From positions 43,754 to 107,753 of the forward strand of contig NZ_CABHOU010000032.1 of assembly GCF_902168175.1 (NCBI RefSeq): 64,000 nt of DNA, given 5' to 3'. Positions 1-9,800 of this stretch are shown here, piece by piece. The translations under genes and the position numbers were made by a program. The notes under the pieces were generated by a model. That model was not told the origin of the DNA. It ran no database searches and worked only from the letters and a program-made list of their open reading frames with translations. This stretch comes from an uncultured Chitinophaga sp. (lineage in GTDB: Bacteria; Bacteroidota; Bacteroidia; Chitinophagales; Chitinophagaceae). How positions within the stretch are numbered: position 1 is the stretch's first letter; each line of letters opens with the position of its first letter.

Positions 1-327
1 TACAGCCGCTTCTGCCACATACACACTTCTGGGCGGAAAGCCCTGGAACAGGCGGAGAATATCTTCTGCCATCAACACCGGCGTAGTGAATAACTTGGGT
101 ACGAACAGCAGCAGGATGGCTGTCATGAGTCCTGCCACATAAGGTTGTACGTTTTTGCCAGCCCTGAGCAACATAACAATGCCTGTCATTCCCGCGATCA
201 GCAGCACATCTATCAGCCAGTAAGCCAGGTGAAGTGCCGGGTTCTGGGTAAGCGTAGTAAAAGCCTGGTAAAAATAAATATCGCCCACCAGGAAGAGCAT
301 CAATATCAATAATAATCTTTTCGCCAT
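1..327 (-). CDS. Membrane metallophosphoesterase, N-terminal part (cut by window edge)
   Basis: An open frame reads leftward from ATG 327 to the window edge without a stop, giving about 109 residues. It begins MAKRLLLILMLFLVGD and holds three hydrophobic segments (about residues 4-22, 34-53 and 63-81), followed by a short amphipathic stretch with DILRLFQGFPP. This layout resembles the membrane part that precedes the calcineurin-like domain of Bacteroidota YkuE-type metallophosphoesterases, but no catalytic motif lies within the window. The name is therefore an inference from the membrane part; any small multi-pass protein is possible. The gene is divergent from the antiporter at 493. Confidence 0.45.
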   Translation of the reverse strand, partial: MAKRLLLILMLFLVGDIYFYQAFTTLTQNPALHLAYWLIDVLLIAGMTGIVMLLRAGKNVQPYVAGLMTAILLLFVPKLFTTPVLMAEDILRLFQGFPPRSVYVAEAAV

Positions 328-492
328 AAAATGTTTATCTTCTATATAGGTAGACGAACGCCATGCCGGAATATTTTAAGCAGGGAGATTAATCCTGTCA
401 AGTGTCTGAAAATTTTCCGAGTTTTAACATTGTTTAAACAAGGCAAAGCCGGCAGTGAATGGCCGGATTTTCTAAAACACTGTGTTCGTCTT

Positions 493-1767
493 ATGGAGAA
501 TTACACTATTATCCTGGTGTTGCTGGGGCTGATGATCGTGATCAGTACCGTAGCCGAGAATATGAAGATATCTGTCCCTATCGTGCTTATTTTGGCGGGA
601 ATAGCGATTGGCTTTACGCCCCGGATGCCCGCCATGGAAATAAACTCCGAAATCATCTTCCTGCTGTTTCTGCCACCCCTGCTGTACGATGCATCTTTTA
701 ACATTCCTTTGGGAGAATTTAAGGCCAACCTGGGCACTATCTCGTCGCTCGCTATCACATTGGTATTTGTGACTACGGCAGGGCTGGCCGCCATCGCCTA
801 TTACCTGGTGCCGGGTATGACTTGGCCACTGGCTTTTGTACTCGGAGCTATCCTTGCCCCGACCGATGCAGTAGCCGCATTAAGTATTACAAAGGGACTA
901 AAAATGTCATCCCTCAGTACCACGGTACTCGAAGGCGAGAGTCTTATCAACGATGCATCGGCACTGGTAGCCTACCGCTTTGCGATTGCGGCCGTTACAG
1001 GCACTGCTTTTATATGGTGGAATGCCGCGCTAACGTTCGTCATACTGCTGGCAGGTGGTTTTGTTGTCGGTTTCCTGATCGGTAAATTATTAGGGGGACT
1101 GTTGCGCATGTTCCGGAACAATACGGTAACTATCCTGAGTTTGCTGGTGCTGGCCCCGTTTGTTACCTACCTGGTAGCAGAACGTTTCCATACCTCCGGC
1201 GTTATTGCGGTAGTAACACTGGGTTTTAGCATGTCGCGCTTAAGTGCCTTTAAGTTTCCCGAAGCGGTAAAGCACCAATCGGCTACCATTTGGGAGATGA
1301 TCACGTTTATGCTTAATGGTCTGATTTTTATCCTGATAGGGCTGGAACTACCGGTAATCGTAGATGAACTGTCGGGCAAACAGCTGTTGTTATATGCTGG
1401 TTACGCTTTCCTGCTCACACTGGCCGCCCTCATTATCCGCACCTGGAACGTGTTGCTTAACCGCAAGCGCCTCGAGCGGGCCTTCCATCATCCTAAACTA
1501 AAAGGCACGCCAAGGGCCATTCCTGAAAGTATACTGCTTAGTATTCAGGATAGTGTGATCATCAGTTGGTCGGGTATGCGCGGTATCATATCCCTCGCCA
1601 TCGCCATGGGACTGCCCCATGTAACCGGTAAAGGCGGTGCGCCCATGAAAAATGTGATCATTTACATTACAACGGTGGTAGTGTTGATTACGATCGTAGG
1701 ACAGGGATTGATATTGCCGGTGTTGGCAAGGAAGAGTGAGCGGGCGGCATCAGGCATAAATGAATAG
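493..1767 (+). CDS. Na+/H+ antiporter, CPA1 family
   Basis: Inner-membrane monovalent cation/proton antiporter of the CPA1 (NhaP/SLC9-like) family, expected to export Na+ or another cation in exchange for H+. The 424-residue protein is almost entirely hydrophobic, enough for about 12 membrane segments. Two family signatures are visible: GAILAPTDAVA with the Thr-Asp pair, and EGESLINDASALV with the Asn-Asp ion-binding pair. The frame is open from ATG 331, but residues encoded before 493 are polar and unlike the family; ATG 493 (MENYTIILVLLGLM) puts the first membrane segment at the N terminus, so I prefer it. It stands alone, with a gap of about 300 bp before the next gene. Confidence 0.88.
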   Translation: MENYTIILVLLGLMIVISTVAENMKISVPIVLILAGIAIGFTPRMPAMEINSEIIFLLFLPPLLYDASFNIPLGEFKANLGTISSLAITLVFVTTAGLAAIAYYLVPGMTWPLAFVLGAILAPTDAVAALSITKGLKMSSLSTTVLEGESLINDASALVAYRFAIAAVTGTAFIWWNAALTFVILLAGGFVVGFLIGKLLGGLLRMFRNNTVTILSLLVLAPFVTYLVAERFHTSGVIAVVTLGFSMSRLSAFKFPEAVKHQSATIWEMITFMLNGLIFILIGLELPVIVDELSGKQLLLYAGYAFLLTLAALIIRTWNVLLNRKRLERAFHHPKLKGTPRAIPESILLSIQDSVIISWSGMRGIISLAIAMGLPHVTGKGGAPMKNVIIYITTVVVLITIVGQGLILPVLARKSERAASGINE

Positions 1768-2075
1768 TGATGGAAGATGACAATTCATGCCGCAACAGGA
1801 GTTCGATTGAAAGAGTTGCCCGGAGAAGTTGAGTGTTGTCTGCCCCTGCTGTAACAGACTGCAGCACATACAGAAGGGGTAATACTTTTTTATCAAAATC
1901 TGGTCCTGCGTCAACAAGCTTTTCCTTACATATTGCATTAGTCAACCCCAGGTACTATTTTTATAAGTTCGCATTATTAAAAAAAACGCCGGATGGCGCC
2001 AACTGCCTTTCACTTGTCTGTTTGATAATACGGAACATTGTATAAGCTGGAACGAAGCGTAAATATTTATTTTAC
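1768..2075. other. Intergenic region with no recognised gene
   Basis: About 308 bp between the antiporter and the sugar dehydrogenase. Short open frames on both strands have no recognisable content. The last 100 bp are AT-rich and probably carry the promoter of the dehydrogenase gene, but no clear TAnnTTTG box with a spaced -33 element was found. No strong terminator hairpin follows the antiporter. Confidence 0.4.
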
Positions 2076-4751
2076 ATGAGAAATTTTAAGTACCTGGCGC
2101 CGGTATTGCTGATGGCGTCTATCCACGTTGTTAAAGGGCAAGAGGCGGCAAAGCCAGATGAAAATCGTTTTACAAAAGTAGTATTACAGCAAAAGCTGGA
2201 AGAACCTATGCAGTTCCAGGTACTGGAAGGCGGCAGGGTGTTGTACGCTGAGCGTAAAGGTAAAATGAAGGTCTATAATCCGGCTACGGGCAAAATGCAG
2301 GTGATCGCCACGTTTAATGTAAGCCGCGAATACGTGAGTAAAAAAGGGGAACATTCAGAAGGGGAAGACGGGCTGCAGGGCGTAATCCTCGATCCCAACT
2401 ATGCTAAAAATCACTGGATATATGTGTATTACTCTCCCAAATCAAAGCCTGTAAACCGGCTTTCGAGGTTTACCTGGCTGGGTGGTGCGCTCAATATGGC
2501 TACAGAAAAAACGGTGCTGGAGGTACCCGTACAGCGCGAAGAGTGCTGCCATGTGGGTGGAGGAATGGTGTTCGACAAAGATGCCAACCTGTACCTGAGC
2601 ACGGGCGATAATACCTTCTCCCGTTCGTCAGACGGATTTACACCGATCGATGAACGCCCAGGCGAAAGTCCAAGGGATGCACAGAAGTCGTCTGGTAACA
2701 CCAACGACCTGCGCGGCAAAATCCTTCGTATCCATCCGGAAGCAAATGGACGTTATACCATTCCGATGGGTAACCTGTTCCCTGAAGGCACGGAAAAAAC
2801 ACGTCCCGAGATATACACCATGGGTAACAGGAATCCCTGGAGGCTCACGATCGATAGTAAAACGGGATGGTTGTTCTGGGGTGAAGTGGGGCCCGATGGC
2901 TCTAATCCCTCTGAATTAAGAGGCCCGCGCTCATATGACGAGTTCAATATGGCGAAGAAGGCAGGTAACTTCGGCTGGCCTTATTTCAACGGCAGGGAAG
3001 CGTACCGTTATTACAACTTTGCTACCAAAGAGTCGGGCCCTTTGTGGGATGCGCAGCAGCCCGTAAATAATTCTCCAAACAATACCGGCCTCACGGTATT
3101 ACCTCCTGTAGAACATCCGCTGATCTGGTACCCGTACGCAGCCAGTGAAGAATTCCCGGAAACAGGCAGCGGCGGGCGAAGCGCAGTAGGCGGCCCTATC
3201 TTTTATCGCTCGGACTTTGGCAAAGCAGCGAAAAGCCTGTTCCCTGCATACTACGAAGGCAAATGGCTGATCACCGACTGGGTGCGCGGCTGGATTAATG
3301 CCGTAACACTTGACCAGGACGGCAGGTTTGTATCCATGGAACGTTTCATGCCTAACCTGACGCTGCGCGGCCCGATCGACATGAAGTTCGGCCCCGATGG
3401 CGCATTGTATATCCTGGAATATGGTAACGGTTACTTCAAAGACAACCCGGAAGCGGAACTCATTAAAATAGAATACAACGGCGGCAACCGTAAACCGGCC
3501 GTACAGGTATCGGCCGATATTACAGCAGGTGCGTTACCGCTGAAAGTGCAGTTAAGCTCGGCAGGTACTACAGATGCGGATGGCGACGAACTGAAATATG
3601 ACTGGAAAATAACCCGTAACGGCGCATTGGTACAGTCTTATAAAACGGCCGGTCCGCAAATCGTACTCACCACGCCGGGTGTATACAGGGCCACCTTAAC
3701 GGTAACCGATACCGCCGGTGCAAAAAACAGTAAGTCGGTAGACATTGCAGCTGGTAACGCCATTCCTGAAGTAAAATTCGGTTTCACCCAGGGTAACTCC
3801 AGCTTCTTTTTTCCCGGTAACATTATTAAGTACGCGGTAACCGTATCTGACAAAGAAGATGGTAGCCTGGCCACTAAGCGCATACTACCGGCACAGGTAT
3901 CTGTCTCTATCAATTACCTGTCGGAAGGTTACGATATGACGGTCATCGCACAAAATCAAAACCGTTTCGATGCTTCGGCAGAGCATGCCGGTGCGAAGGC
4001 GCTCATCAAAAAGAGCGATTGCGCCGCCTGCCACGCACTCAATACCACATCACTCGGGCCTTCTCTTACAAAGATCGCAGAGAAATATAAAGCCGATAAA
4101 ACAGCACAGGCCCGACTCACGAAGAAGGTGATCACCGGCGGTTCCGGCGTGTGGGGCGATGCCATGATGCCCGCACACTCCGCCATGAGCAACGAGCAGG
4201 TAGGGTCTATCGTAAAATATATCCTGAGCCTGAGTGATAAGAAGCCAGTGCAGAAAAACCTGCCGGTTACCGGTAGTTATACCACTACGGAAAAACCGGG
4301 TCAGACTAATAAAGGCTCTTATATTTTCCGTGCAGCGTATAAAGACAGAGGTGCGAAACTGGCACCCGCGCAGTTCGGGGAAAGTATCGTGGTACTCCGT
4401 CACCCGCACGTGCCGGTAGCCAGCGCCGATAGTACGCATGGTATCCAATTCAACAAAGACAAATCAATAGCTTCTGTTAAAGAAGGTAAGGCCTGGATAT
4501 TATTGAAACAGGCAGATCTGAAGGACATCAAAAGTGTAACGGTAACTGGCAGCAATAGTGTAGGGCCGGGCGCGTTCGAAGTGAGAGTGGGAGCTGTGGA
4601 CGGTAAAGTGATAGGCCACTCCGAAGCACAGGTAACACCTTCAACCCCGTTAACGGCACCGCTGGACGAAACAGCCGGGAAACAGGATGTTTACCTGGTA
4701 TTCGATGCCGTAGGTGCACGCATCAGCGGTATTACAGTGAATAATAAATAG
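2076..4751 (+). CDS. Secreted PQQ-dependent sugar dehydrogenase with PKD, cytochrome c and CBM6-like domains
   Basis: An 891-residue exported protein. A signal peptide ends near residue 22 (VVKGQ). Residues about 30-470 form a glucose/sorbosone dehydrogenase-type beta-propeller (blocks such as DGLQGVILDPNY, GNRNPWRL, GPDGALYILEYGNG), the fold that oxidises sugars with PQQ. Residues about 473-560 form a PKD domain (DADGDELKYDW). A class I cytochrome c domain follows, with haem motif CAACH at residues 649-653 and a Met-rich stretch (GDAMMPAH) as likely axial ligand. The last 150 residues resemble a CBM6-type sugar-binding module. The fused haem domain suggests electrons pass from PQQ to the respiratory chain in the periplasm or at the surface. 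Monocistronic, followed by a terminator. Confidence 0.88.
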   Translation: MRNFKYLAPVLLMASIHVVKGQEAAKPDENRFTKVVLQQKLEEPMQFQVLEGGRVLYAERKGKMKVYNPATGKMQVIATFNVSREYVSKKGEHSEGEDGLQGVILDPNYAKNHWIYVYYSPKSKPVNRLSRFTWLGGALNMATEKTVLEVPVQREECCHVGGGMVFDKDANLYLSTGDNTFSRSSDGFTPIDERPGESPRDAQKSSGNTNDLRGKILRIHPEANGRYTIPMGNLFPEGTEKTRPEIYTMGNRNPWRLTIDSKTGWLFWGEVGPDGSNPSELRGPRSYDEFNMAKKAGNFGWPYFNGREAYRYYNFATKESGPLWDAQQPVNNSPNNTGLTVLPPVEHPLIWYPYAASEEFPETGSGGRSAVGGPIFYRSDFGKAAKSLFPAYYEGKWLITDWVRGWINAVTLDQDGRFVSMERFMPNLTLRGPIDMKFGPDGALYILEYGNGYFKDNPEAELIKIEYNGGNRKPAVQVSADITAGALPLKVQLSSAGTTDADGDELKYDWKITRNGALVQSYKTAGPQIVLTTPGVYRATLTVTDTAGAKNSKSVDIAAGNAIPEVKFGFTQGNSSFFFPGNIIKYAVTVSDKEDGSLATKRILPAQVSVSINYLSEGYDMTVIAQNQNRFDASAEHAGAKALIKKSDCAACHALNTTSLGPSLTKIAEKYKADKTAQARLTKKVITGGSGVWGDAMMPAHSAMSNEQVGSIVKYILSLSDKKPVQKNLPVTGSYTTTEKPGQTNKGSYIFRAAYKDRGAKLAPAQFGESIVVLRHPHVPVASADSTHGIQFNKDKSIASVKEGKAWILLKQADLKDIKSVTVTGSNSVGPGAFEVRVGAVDGKVIGHSEAQVTPSTPLTAPLDETAGKQDVYLVFDAVGARISGITVNNK

Positions 4752-4771
4752 TCAGGTTTTTTATAAATATC

Positions 4772-4807
4772 GACCGGCGGGAGTGTACTTTCCGCCGGTC
4801 TTTTTTT
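4772..4807 (+). terminator. Rho-independent terminator of the sugar dehydrogenase gene
   Basis: A 9-bp GC-rich stem, gaccggcgg (4772-4780) with ccgccggtc (4792-4800), encloses an 11-nt loop and is followed by seven T residues. It lies 20 bp after the stop codon at 4751. The convergent HD gene ends at 4830, but the opposite side of the hairpin lacks a T-run, so it acts mainly on the plus strand. Confidence 0.9.
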
Positions 4808-4829
4808 GTCAAAATTAGCGGCAAAACAA

Positions 4830-5387
4830 TCACCTTCTGTCTTTCAACTTTTCCAGTTCTGTATTAACGATGTGCATGGCCTTATCCCTCAATACCGTAT
4901 CGCCCTTATCCATTAATGTCAGCAGGCCTTTACACTCTCTTAAAAATACAGGCGCAAAGTCCGGCTCCTCCGTGGCCATATTCCGGCAGTTGTCGATAAT
5001 GTCAGCATATTTCACCGTCTGCGCATCTGCATGAATATTTGTCATACGCTCTTTTTCATTCGACTTCCGCGTACGCCGGTTCATTTTCGGAAAGGCCTGT
5101 TTCACATATACATCAGTGAGGTCTGTTACGAGTTCAAACGTGTGCAGGGCTTCCGGCCCGGGCATATTGTTTTTCAGGAAGCTTTCCAGTTCGGCCGGGG
5201 TAACGGCAGTGTCTTCCAATACATCGTGCAGCAACGCGGCGCAAAGTACCGGCAGCTTACCGTTGCGCGACCGGCATTCTTCCATTACACGGATCGGATG
5301 CTGAATGTATGGCTCGTCCGCAAATTTCCGCATCTGACCGGCATGTGCCTGGCGGGCGAAAGCAAGGACGGTGTCTAGTGTGGTCAT
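4830..5387 (-). CDS. HD-domain phosphohydrolase, SpoT/Mesh1-like
   Basis: A 185-residue single-domain protein with the metal-binding HD signature of RelA/SpoT hydrolases: His30, the His54-Asp55 pair in LLHDVLEDT, Glu58-Asp59 and Asp129 in KYADIIDN. This arrangement is typical of small alarmone hydrolases (Mesh1-like), which remove the 3'-pyrophosphate of (p)ppGpp using Mn2+. There is no synthetase, TGS or ACT domain. It is probably cytoplasmic, since no signal peptide or membrane segment is seen. It could act on another nucleotide; the residues support hydrolase chemistry but not the substrate. It ends against the dehydrogenase gene and starts about 85 bp from the stop of the diflavin reductase gene, on the same strand. 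Confidence 0.8.
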   Translation of the reverse strand: MTTLDTVLAFARQAHAGQMRKFADEPYIQHPIRVMEECRSRNGKLPVLCAALLHDVLEDTAVTPAELESFLKNNMPGPEALHTFELVTDLTDVYVKQAFPKMNRRTRKSNEKERMTNIHADAQTVKYADIIDNCRNMATEEPDFAPVFLRECKGLLTLMDKGDTVLRDKAMHIVNTELEKLKDRR

Positions 5388-5472
5388 AGTATAGTAGCCG
5401 AAAAGTTTGTGCCAAAAGTACCCCGCATCTACTCAAAAAAAAGCTTCACCCGAAAGTGAAGCTCTTCAAATA

Positions 5473-6768
5473 TTAGTAGCAATCCAGCAATACCTGCCCG
5501 TGCGACTCGTAATGGCTGATACTTTTGCCATGTTTTTCTTTACACAGCGCATCCAGGAATTCCATAACGTCCTTTTGCATTGCCAGCGATCCGCAGAGCA
5601 TCAGCACGGCCTCGTTGGCCAGGCTGTCGGCAATAAATGCAGCATCGCGCTCCAGTAAGTCTTTAACGTACTGTTTATTGCCTTCTCTTGAATAGGCAAC
5701 ATGCAGGCCGCTCAGGATGCCGTTTTCCTTAAATTGGTTCACCTGGCTTTCGTATAGGGAAAAGGAATCGGCCCCGCGGAAACCGCAGTAAAGGTGTGTT
5801 TCTATTTTTCCTTTGTTCTGGGCAATCATGCCCAGGAAGGGCGAAATGCCGGTGCCATTGGCGATCATGATCACTTTCGGTACAAAGGTGGGGAAATAGA
5901 AGTCGTAGTTGCCTACGATCCTGGCCTGTATTACATCGCCTGGCTGCAGGCGGTGCATGTAACCGGAGCCAAAGCCGTCCGGATGCAGCTTTATGCTCAG
6001 TTGTATCTCATTATCAATTTTACCGATGGAGTACTGCCGTTCGCGGTAGTCGTTCGCAGGGTAAATGGCTAACAGGTCGCCTGAAGTGAAACTGGCCTTT
6101 GTTTTCAAACGTACGCTGAATGCACCGTCTGTTCCGGTAGCCTCACTCCGCGCAATTACGGTCATGGGTTTCAGCCCAAGCGGCGCTCTTGTCAGGTATT
6201 CGGGTAAGGCCATTTTGGGCAAACCGGTCTGTTGGAACCAGGTAGATATAAAGAGGTCTGATTGTTCGGGCGACTTGTCATCGATGGTATGTATCTCCAC
6301 AAAAGGTACGGCCCATTCCTGTTTACTCAGGGCCAGGTGTACATCGAAGCCATAACGGCAGAAGTCGGGGTAGTTGTGAGAACCGAAGGCCATCACCGAA
6401 AACTTGATTTTCTGCGTTTGCGGGATAGTAGGCAGCAATTCCAGGAACCGTTTGGCCGACATAGGCGCTTCACCGGAACCATAAGTAGAAGTAAGCACCA
6501 GCAGATGCTCCGCCTCCGGAAATGCCTGGTAATTATTAAGCGAGGTAAGGAACGCGCTTTGTCCGCCAGCCAGCAGGTGTTCGTATACGGAAGTGGCCAG
6601 TCGCATGGTAGTGCCGTTTTCCGAGCCCGCCAGGATAATGAAGCGGCTGTTACTGGCGTTGAATTTGTTTTTCTGCTTATTGCCGTTACCCTTTTTCCGG
6701 GCGATAAGGTAAATGCCAAGCGCGGCAACCACTGCAGCCAGGGCGTACATCCATAAAGAAATTGTCAT
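5473..6768 (-). CDS. Membrane-anchored diflavin (FMN/FAD) NADPH reductase, sulfite reductase flavoprotein-like
   Basis: A 431-residue protein in the cytochrome P450 reductase / CysJ superfamily. One N-terminal membrane segment (about residues 5-24) is followed by a flavodoxin domain (about 42-180) with FMN-phosphate loop GSENGTT and STYGSGEAP. A ferredoxin-reductase FAD domain (about 195-295) contains the RQYSIG motif, and the NADPH domain has ANGTGISPFLGM. The C-terminal residue is Tyr431, in the place where this family stacks an aromatic residue on FAD. It should pass electrons from NADPH through FAD and FMN to an unidentified partner; no sulfite reductase haem subunit or P450 lies nearby. 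In Bacteroidota such proteins sometimes act with PepSY-type membrane reductases. The start at 6768 fits the membrane anchor. Confidence 0.85.
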   Translation of the reverse strand: MTISLWMYALAAVVAALGIYLIARKKGNGNKQKNKFNASNSRFIILAGSENGTTMRLATSVYEHLLAGGQSAFLTSLNNYQAFPEAEHLLVLTSTYGSGEAPMSAKRFLELLPTIPQTQKIKFSVMAFGSHNYPDFCRYGFDVHLALSKQEWAVPFVEIHTIDDKSPEQSDLFISTWFQQTGLPKMALPEYLTRAPLGLKPMTVIARSEATGTDGAFSVRLKTKASFTSGDLLAIYPANDYRERQYSIGKIDNEIQLSIKLHPDGFGSGYMHRLQPGDVIQARIVGNYDFYFPTFVPKVIMIANGTGISPFLGMIAQNKGKIETHLYCGFRGADSFSLYESQVNQFKENGILSGLHVAYSREGNKQYVKDLLERDAAFIADSLANEAVLMLCGSLAMQKDVMEFLDALCKEKHGKSISHYESHGQVLLDCY

Positions 6769-6856
6769 TGGTTTTTCTTATTCTTCGATTTAGGCCGCAA
6801 GGTAACTTTCTGTAAAAAGATTGCCAAGTCGTATCGGGAAAATTTCTGTAAAGTGA

Positions 6857-9800
6857 TTAGCTGCTCAGCAGTTCGTAATAAACGGTTTCCGACCGGTCAA
6901 AGGCCTCCGTTAGTGCGTCCAGGTATCCCACCGTTTGGGTTTTCGGTGATGCAATGGGAGAGAGGCGAGGCACTAATTTCTTAAAAATGCTGTAATTCCG
7001 GTTTCGCTTCTCTATGGCGGGGTTTTGGCAGATGACGATGAATTTGTTCAATGGGTACTTGTCCAGTAAGGTGTTTGTTTGTACAGACAGGCGCTCGGTC
7101 TCTTCTTTAGAGATACTGGGAAACAGGTAAGCAAAATTCAGTATCACGGTACCGGAGAGGGTGGACGTACTATTCCAGTAATCATCCGTTACTTCGTTTA
7201 ATGAATTGATAAACAGGAATTTGGTATCCCTGCTAAACAGGCCTGACTTCGAAAACGTTCGGGCTTTATTTAACATCGCATTGGAAATATCAACGCCTAT
7301 ATAGTCGAATGGCAGTTTTGCAAAGCTTTCCTGGAAAGCGAGTCCGGACGTGAGCGGGCCACAACCAATATCGATAAAGGTGACGCGCCGGCCGGTATGA
7401 CTGAATGCCGTGCTGAAATAATCATTAAAACTGGAAAAGACGGCCAGCGCACTACAGTAATGCCTGCGCATTTCGTAGTGGCAATACAGGTCCACCTTAT
7501 CCTCAGCACTAATTTCCAGTGTACCCTGGTCAAAATTGGCCCTGCCGTACGACAGCACGTTTAGCCTGATGTAGTCAGCATCGCGGTGCAATGTACCTCC
7601 GGCAACAGCTTCTTTAAACACCCGCACAAAATCTGCCGGCAGTTCGTAAACCTTATTCCCTGTTTCTATATCCATCCCCGCCGCTGGAACGTTAAAGCGC
7701 CCTGCCAGGAAATCATCCGGCTGTGCGGGTATGTACCCATACTTGGAACGGATAAACTCAATAAACCGGTAGTAGGTAAGGTTATTGGAAAGGATCGTAG
7801 GATTCCCGATTACGAAGAGTTGCTTCTTCGCCCGCGTAATGGCTACGTTCAGTTTCCTGTCAATAATCTGCCCCTCATCTTCAATATTATTGGCTAAAAA
7901 ATCCAGCTGGTGAAACTGGTTAATGCAAAAGGAATAGATGATGATATCCCGCTGTGAACCCTGGAAACGTTCCACAGTATCAATGGAAATAGCATCCAGC
8001 GCAGGAATGCCCAGCTCATGGATCACGCGGCGGATCAGCGCTATCTGACTCCTGTAAGGGGTAATGATCCCGACCGTTTTTTCTGCTGAAAAGCTTTGCT
8101 GGTAAAGGTCGTAGATCTGTTTTACCAGCGCGGTCACTATTTGCGCTTCGTAAGTATTGGTCTTGGCCGATTTATCCCCGCTATGTTTCTCCGAAGGTAT
8201 AAAGGCCAGTCTTTTACGGGTGATGAGCTGATGAAACGGATTGTTTATATCTGAATAACTGTATTCCAGTGCCGCCGTTTGATGAGGGGTAGGCACTACA
8301 TCGAGCTGACTGTTATAAAAGGAATAGTTCGGGAACAGCGCAATGTCAGGGTGCATGCGGCCCTGCTTGTGCAACATGCCCCAAACCGGCGAGTTTTTAT
8401 CTGACTTATGAAGATGGTAAAGCCGCTCGAAAATGGATTTGTTCCTGTTGATCAGGCCCGCCTGTTGTAACAGCGGATCGTTTACCCTTGACTGTTCTTC
8501 CCTTTGCAGCACCACCGCCGGCAACTGCTTCTGATCGCCTACCAGTATGAACTTCTCGATCGCATTTCCCCCGTTTACGTTTTTCGCAGATAGGATGCCG
8601 AGCAGCCCCGGCTCCAGTATCTGCGAAGCCTCGTCGATAATGGCTACCTGGAAATGCTTCAGTTTAAATAACTCGTTTTTGCCCGAGAGGGAGGCCACCG
8701 TTCCCACATAAATCCGGTATCGCTCAATAGCCGCCTTCACCTTTTCCCTCGTATCGCAATCCCTGATCAGCTTGTCGAGCAACCGTGTTTTGTGTTTGGG
8801 GTCGCAGGATAATTCACTGCCAATACGTACGTAAGGCGGTTGGCCCTGCACCGTATCCAGCGCTTCGCAAATTTCATCAACGGCGCGGTTAGTGTAGGAG
8901 AGTAGCAGTATGTTGCAACCCGGCTCGCTGTAAAACTCTTCCACCATCGACTTCAGCGCAATGGAAGTTTTGCCTGTTCCCGGTGGTCCCACCAGCAGGA
9001 ACAGGTCATTTGCCTGTTTGGCTTTTAAGATGATCTCATTTACTTCCGGTGAAATATAGTGGTTGTTCAACCGCCGGCTGGTGTCCTGAACGGGGAGCCG
9101 TTGGTGTAACAACAGGTCCTTCCTGTCCTGGTTCGCATGTAAAAATGCGTACAGGCCACGGTACATCGCATTGTACGATGAATCCAGGAAGTCATGCTCC
9201 ACGGCATATTTGCTGGCAACAGGCAGTACGTGCTGGTTGCGTTGTTTGTACCGTACGCGGATAGTAATTTCTGTTGGGGTGATGCACTGGACCGCCCCTT
9301 TGAATACCTGCTTGTTGGTCACGTTATCCTTCTCTGTATTTCGTTCGTACAAAATCACAATATCGCCCTGCCGGAAATTGGGTAGAAAGTTATGCTCATA
9401 ACCCGGTATACTAAGCGTAATAGCCGGCGAGTCGGTTTCCGTAAGATTATCTTTAATGGTTAAATCGGTGAGTATTTCGCCTGCCTCTATCTTATCTGCC
9501 AGGGCCGACAACCACAGCGAAGAAATGCCTTTGGAACTGGTATATTCGGTATCGCCCGCTTTGGAGATGTAGTGTTCTTTCGCTACGAAGGCATAAAAGC
9601 TGTGGAAATACGCCAGCTCAATGGCCTTACCCGTTTTGAAAGCAGCGCTGAACTGTTCGATCTGCGGAATGATGTAATTTTCGAGGAAGCTCTGTTTAAC
9701 ATGCCCGTTCGTAATCAGCGTTTCGGGCGTAAAGGTGCCGACAATACGGCGGGTCTGCGTTTCGGTGGCATCCCTGGCAATGCAGCTTTCATTTGCCACG

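Noticed and set aside
331..492. N-terminal extension of the Na+/H+ antiporter from ATG 331
   Set aside because: The extra 54 residues are basic and polar, unlike the family N terminus; ATG 493 places the first membrane helix correctly.
6857..7390. C-terminal domain of the helicase protein as a DNA adenine or cytosine methylase
   Set aside because: No (N/D)PP(Y/F) or PC motif; only the SAM-binding motif and following acidic strand are visible.
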